This document shows, in pieces, positions 35,002 to 37,743 of a stretch of DNA of 37,743 nt; position 1 is the stretch's first letter, and each line of letters opens with the position of its first letter. The stretch covers positions 1-37,743 of the forward strand of contig JANYJE010000065.1 in NCBI GenBank assembly GCA_025408405.1. Direction: 5' to 3'. The notes under the pieces were generated by a model. It did not search any database. It worked only from the letters and a program-made list of their open reading frames with translations, and was not told the DNA's origin. The position numbers were made by a program, and so were the translations under genes. Source of the DNA: Nitrosomonadales bacterium. GTDB taxonomy: Bacteria > Pseudomonadota > Gammaproteobacteria > Burkholderiales > Gallionellaceae.

Positions 35002-35559
35002 TCAAACGGCCAGCAAGTCAGCTTCTTTGGCTTGCAATGCCTTGTCGATTTCAACCACGAAGCGGTCAGTGTATTTTTGCACTTCTTCTTGTGCACGACG
35101 CTCGTCATCCTCGCCAATTTCTTTGTCCTTGAGCAATCTTTTCAATTGTTCGTTGGCATCACGGCGCACGTTGCGCACCGCAACCTTGGCATTCTCAGCT
35201 TCTCCGCGCACCACCTTGATCAAGTCACGGCGGCGCTCCTCGGTGAGCATCGGCATTGGCACGCGAATCACATCACCGTTGGTCGCAGGATTCAAACCCA
35301 GATCTGCATCTCGTATCGCCCTCTCGACGGGCCCAACCATATTTTTTTCCCAAGGTTGCACACCGAGGGTGCGCGCATCAATCAGCGTCACATTGGCCAC
35401 CTGGGTAATCAAGGTGGGGTTGCCATAATATTCAACCAGCACATGATCCAGAATGCCGGTATGTGCCCGCCCGGTGCGCACTTTGCCAAAATCCGCCTTC
35501 AGCGTTTCCAGCGACTTGCTCATTTTTTGTTCTACAGTTTTTTTGATCTCAGGAATCAT
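35002..35559 (-). CDS. frr: Ribosome recycling factor
   Basis: Splits post-termination ribosomes with EF-G. 185 aa, exactly the usual length. Motifs: [20 protein letters not shown], the [19 protein letters not shown] segment and the C-terminal helix ([20 protein letters not shown]). GGAGC lies seven bases before the ATG; 32 bp after pyrH. Confidence 0.97.
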   Translation of the reverse strand: MIPEIKKTVEQKMSKSLETLKADFGKVRTGRAHTGILDHVLVEYYGNPTLITQVANVTLIDARTLGVQPWEKNMVGPVERAIRDADLGLNPATNGDVIRVPMPMLTEERRRDLIKVVRGEAENAKVAVRNVRRDANEQLKRLLKDKEIGEDDERRAQEEVQKYTDRFVVEIDKALQAKEADLLAV

Positions 35560-35591
35560 CGCTTGGCTCCAGTTTATTGCAACCTACCAGG

Positions 35592-36311
35592 TCAATTGCA
35601 GCTTACCAGGGTACCTTCTTCTTGGCCCAGTACTACACGTTTCAATGCACCATCCTTGAAGATGCTGAACACAATGATGGGTAGATTCTGGTCACGGCAC
35701 AGAGTAAGTGCGGTCGCGTCCATTATTTTCAAATTCTTGGAAATTGCTTCATCAAAACTCAACTTGTGATAACGCGTTGCAGTCTTGTCCTTCTTCGGGT
35801 CGGCGGTATATACGCCATCAACCTTGGTCGCCTTGATGACTACCTGCGCATCCATTTCAACACCACGCAAGGCTGCAGCCGTGTCTGTGGTAAAGAAAGG
35901 ATTCCCGGTGCCCGCGCCGAAAATCACTACCTTACCCTCTTCCAGATAACGCAAGGCTTTACCACGGATAAAAGGCTCGGCCACCTGCTCCAGATTCAGC
36001 GCCGACTGTACACGGCAATCGAGACCTGCACGCTTCATTGCATCCTGCAGCGCCATGGCATTCATGACCGTTGCCAGCATGCCCATGTAGTCAGCTGTCG
36101 CGCGATCCATACCGGCAGCGGCAGGTGCGACACCTCGGAAGATATTGCCTCCGCCAATCACCACCGCCACCTGCACGCCCAGTGCCACTACCTCGGCGAT
36201 CTCAGCCACGATGCGTTCGATCACAGTACGGTTGATACCGTAGCTGTCATCACCCATCAAGGCCTCGCCGGAAAGTTTTAGCAGGATACGCTTGTATGCA
36301 GTGGCGCTCAT
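35592..36311 (-). CDS. pyrH: Uridylate kinase
   Basis: Hexameric UMP kinase of the amino-acid-kinase fold, for pyrimidine nucleotide synthesis. 239 aa with [23 protein letters not shown] and [15 protein letters not shown]. Starts 3 bp after tsf. The tsf-pyrH-frr order is conserved in proteobacteria. Confidence 0.97.
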   Translation of the reverse strand: MSATAYKRILLKLSGEALMGDDSYGINRTVIERIVAEIAEVVALGVQVAVVIGGGNIFRGVAPAAAGMDRATADYMGMLATVMNAMALQDAMKRAGLDCRVQSALNLEQVAEPFIRGKALRYLEEGKVVIFGAGTGNPFFTTDTAAALRGVEMDAQVVIKATKVDGVYTADPKKDKTATRYHKLSFDEAISKNLKIMDATALTLCRDQNLPIIVFSIFKDGALKRVVLGQEEGTLVSCN

Positions 36312-36314
36312 GAC

Positions 36315-37208
36315 TTAACCCTTTATAGCAGCAACAGCGGCGGCAACTTCTGCTGCGTAGTCTTCCACGACCTTCTCAATGCCCTCACCTACAATGTACA
36401 TCTGGAACGCGGCAACGGTAGCGCCACGGCTCTTGAGAAGTTGTTCTATGGTCTGCTTGCCATCTTCAGCCTTGACAAAAACCTGGCCCAACAGGGTCAC
36501 ATCTTTCAGGAATTTCTGCACTGTACCTTCTGCAATTTTTTCCAGCATCGCTTCCGGCTTGCCGGCTTCGCGTGCTTTTTCGATGGCGATGCGGCGCTCT
36601 GTGGCGAGATCCTCAGGGTTTACGCCTGAAGCATCAATCGACTTTGGCTTGCTGGCGGCAATGTGCATCGCCAGGTCCTTGCCGAGCATGTCATCTCCGG
36701 TAAAGTCCAGCAACACACCGATTTTGCTGCCATGCAGATAGGTAGCCAGCTTGCCTGATGTGGCAAAGCGCGCGAAACGGCGGATAGACACGTTCTCGCC
36801 CAGCTTCATTACCAGTGCCTTGCGTATTTCTTCAACCGTACCGGAACCGTTGCTGATTGCCAGATTGGACAGTGCCGCCGCATCAGCCGGATCATTCTTG
36901 ACTACGGTTTGTGCCACGTTGTTGGCGAAGGCGATGAAGTCATCGTTTTTCGCCACAAAATCTGTCTCGCAGTTCACTTCTACTACAGCGCCAGTCTTGC
37001 CGTCTGGCGTCACGAATGAGCTGATCACGCCTTCTGCCGCCACGCGTGAGGATGCCTTGCTGGCCTTGGCTCCGCTCTTGATACGCAACAATTCTTCGGC
37101 TGCCTTGAAGTCGCCATTGGTTTCCACCAGCGCCTTTTTGCAATCCATCATGCCAAGGCCGGTGGCCTCGCGCAATTCTTTAACCATACCCGCCGTTACT
37201 TCTGCCAT
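36315..37208 (-). CDS. tsf: Elongation factor Ts
   Basis: Nucleotide exchange factor for EF-Tu. 297 aa: N-terminal UBA-like domain ([20 protein letters not shown]), then core with [11 protein letters not shown] and the C-terminal module ([16 protein letters not shown]). I chose the ATG at 37208, preceded by AAGGAG; the frame opens at 37223 but that Met lacks support. A terminator/attenuator hairpin separates it from rpsB. Confidence 0.97.
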   Translation of the reverse strand: MAEVTAGMVKELREATGLGMMDCKKALVETNGDFKAAEELLRIKSGAKASKASSRVAAEGVISSFVTPDGKTGAVVEVNCETDFVAKNDDFIAFANNVAQTVVKNDPADAAALSNLAISNGSGTVEEIRKALVMKLGENVSIRRFARFATSGKLATYLHGSKIGVLLDFTGDDMLGKDLAMHIAASKPKSIDASGVNPEDLATERRIAIEKAREAGKPEAMLEKIAEGTVQKFLKDVTLLGQVFVKAEDGKQTIEQLLKSRGATVAAFQMYIVGEGIEKVVEDYAAEVAAAVAAIKG

Positions 37209-37236
37209 GCTCTGCTCCTTCAAAAACTTGATCTAT

Positions 37237-37260
37237 AAAAAAAGGGGCTTGCGCCCCTTC
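37237..37260 (-). terminator. Terminator or attenuator between rpsB and tsf
   Basis: On the minus strand AAGGGGC-GCAA-GCCCCTT (37242-37259) is followed by a run of T. This is a strong rho-independent hairpin in the rpsB-tsf gap, where partial termination is known in E. coli to lower tsf relative to rpsB. Confidence 0.85.
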
Positions 37261-37276
37261 GTGTCGGAGAGGCTAC

Positions 37277-37544
37277 TTACGCTGCCCGCTCCTCGACTTG
37301 CGCTGCCAAATCGGTCAGCGCCTGAGCACGACCTTCCAGCACCGCATCTGCCATACCACGGGCATACAGACGAATTGCCTGGCTGGAGTCATCGTTACCA
37401 GGAACAACGTAATCCACACCCAGAGGGGAATGGTTGGTATCGACAATACCGATCACTGGAATACCCAGCTTCTGCGCTTCGGTAATCGTGCCTTTCTGGT
37501 AACCGACGTCAATTACAAAAATGGCAGATGGCAAACCAGCCATG
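37277..37544 (-). CDS. rpsB: 30S ribosomal protein S2, C-terminal part
   Basis: The minus-strand frame encodes the last 88 residues of S2: [20 protein letters not shown], then [40 protein letters not shown] and a Glu/Ala tail. The frame stays open to 37666, but upstream of 37544 its translation no longer resembles S2 because the DNA folds back into an inverted copy. First gene of the long cluster; truncated here by the junction. Confidence 0.95.
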
Positions 37545-37743
37545 ATTGCTGACGGCAGCATCGACAAGTTTTCCAAGAAAGAAGCGCTGATGATGAAGCG
37601 CGAAATGGAAAAGCTGGAGCGCAGTTTGGGCGGCATCAAGGACATGGCTGGTTTGCCATCTGCCATTTTTGTAATTGACGTCGGTTACCAGAAAGGCACG
37701 ATTACCGAAGCGCAGAAGCTGGGTATTCCAGTGATCGGTATTG
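37444..37743. repeat. Perfect 101-bp inverted repeat (fold-back of rpsB)
   Basis: 37444-37544 and 37643-37743 are exact reverse complements, separated by 98 bp. Both arms encode the same S2 segment in opposite directions, and the right arm runs to the last base of the window. This is unlikely biology and most likely a chimeric read or assembly artefact. Confidence 0.95.
37539..37743 (+). CDS. rpsB: Inverted internal segment of ribosomal protein S2
   Basis: The plus strand reads [40 protein letters not shown] and on through IPVIGI to the window end. This is the natural S2 sequence upstream of and including the segment on the minus strand (compare E. coli DGTFDKLTKKEALM). It has no start or stop here. 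It shows that the true rpsB was copied in inverted orientation at this junction. Confidence 0.9.

Noticed and set aside
37545-37666. N-terminal part of a 129-residue minus-strand S2 frame
   Set aside because: Upstream of 37544 the frame is the antisense of S2 itself, created by the fold-back.

Overview
The window looks like a chromosomal segment of a betaproteobacterium, probably in the Nitrosomonadales/Gallionellaceae neighbourhood. That placement is my inference from protein style, moderate GC and gene order; genus is not resolved. Two blocks of core genes flank one integrated mobile element.

Region 1 (1-8.2 kb, all minus strand) is a respiratory formate dehydrogenase operon, fdoG-fdoH-fdoI-fdhE-selA, followed by an unrecognised gene. 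fdoG has an in-frame UGA (7526-7528) with a downstream SECIS-like hairpin. The operon therefore encodes a selenoprotein together with the accessory protein for its maturation (FdhE) and the enzyme that makes Sec-tRNA (SelA). A palindromic intergenic element sits between fdoH and fdoI.

Region 2 (about 8.24-15.54 kb) is a compact integrative and mobilizable element inserted at the 3' end of the tmRNA gene ssrA. It has a P4-type tyrosine integrase, an AlpA-like regulator, a MobC-like protein and a MOBP-type relaxase, a candidate oriT, a toxin-antitoxin pair, and a metallophosphoesterase plus a Cys-rich mini-protein as cargo. It also has a truncated DotA/TraY-like gene, a relic of an IncI/Dot-Icm type conjugation system. 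A plausible coiled-coil plus transmembrane protein is encoded out of frame inside the relaxase gene. Both ends carry paired GATACTCAC repeats (probable integrase arm sites) and a diverged copy of the ssrA 3' end with its terminator.

Region 3 (15.5-23 kb, minus strand) holds ssrA (tag ANDEKYSLAA) and a run of housekeeping genes: ratA, rnfH, a PHP phosphoesterase, a YciO/YrdC protein, an M50 protease, trpS, a DUF3147 membrane protein, scpA, scpB and an rRNA methyltransferase. smpB, the protein partner of tmRNA, is divergent from ratA.

Region 4 (23.4-37.7 kb, minus strand) is the classical envelope/translation cluster in transcription order: rpsB, tsf, pyrH, frr, uppS, cdsA, dxr, rseP, bamA, skp, lpxD, fabZ, lpxA, lpxB, rnhB, then a CopD-like membrane protein.

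The last 300 bases contain a perfect 101-bp inverted repeat in which rpsB folds back on itself. This is most likely a chimeric or assembly artefact at a contig end.
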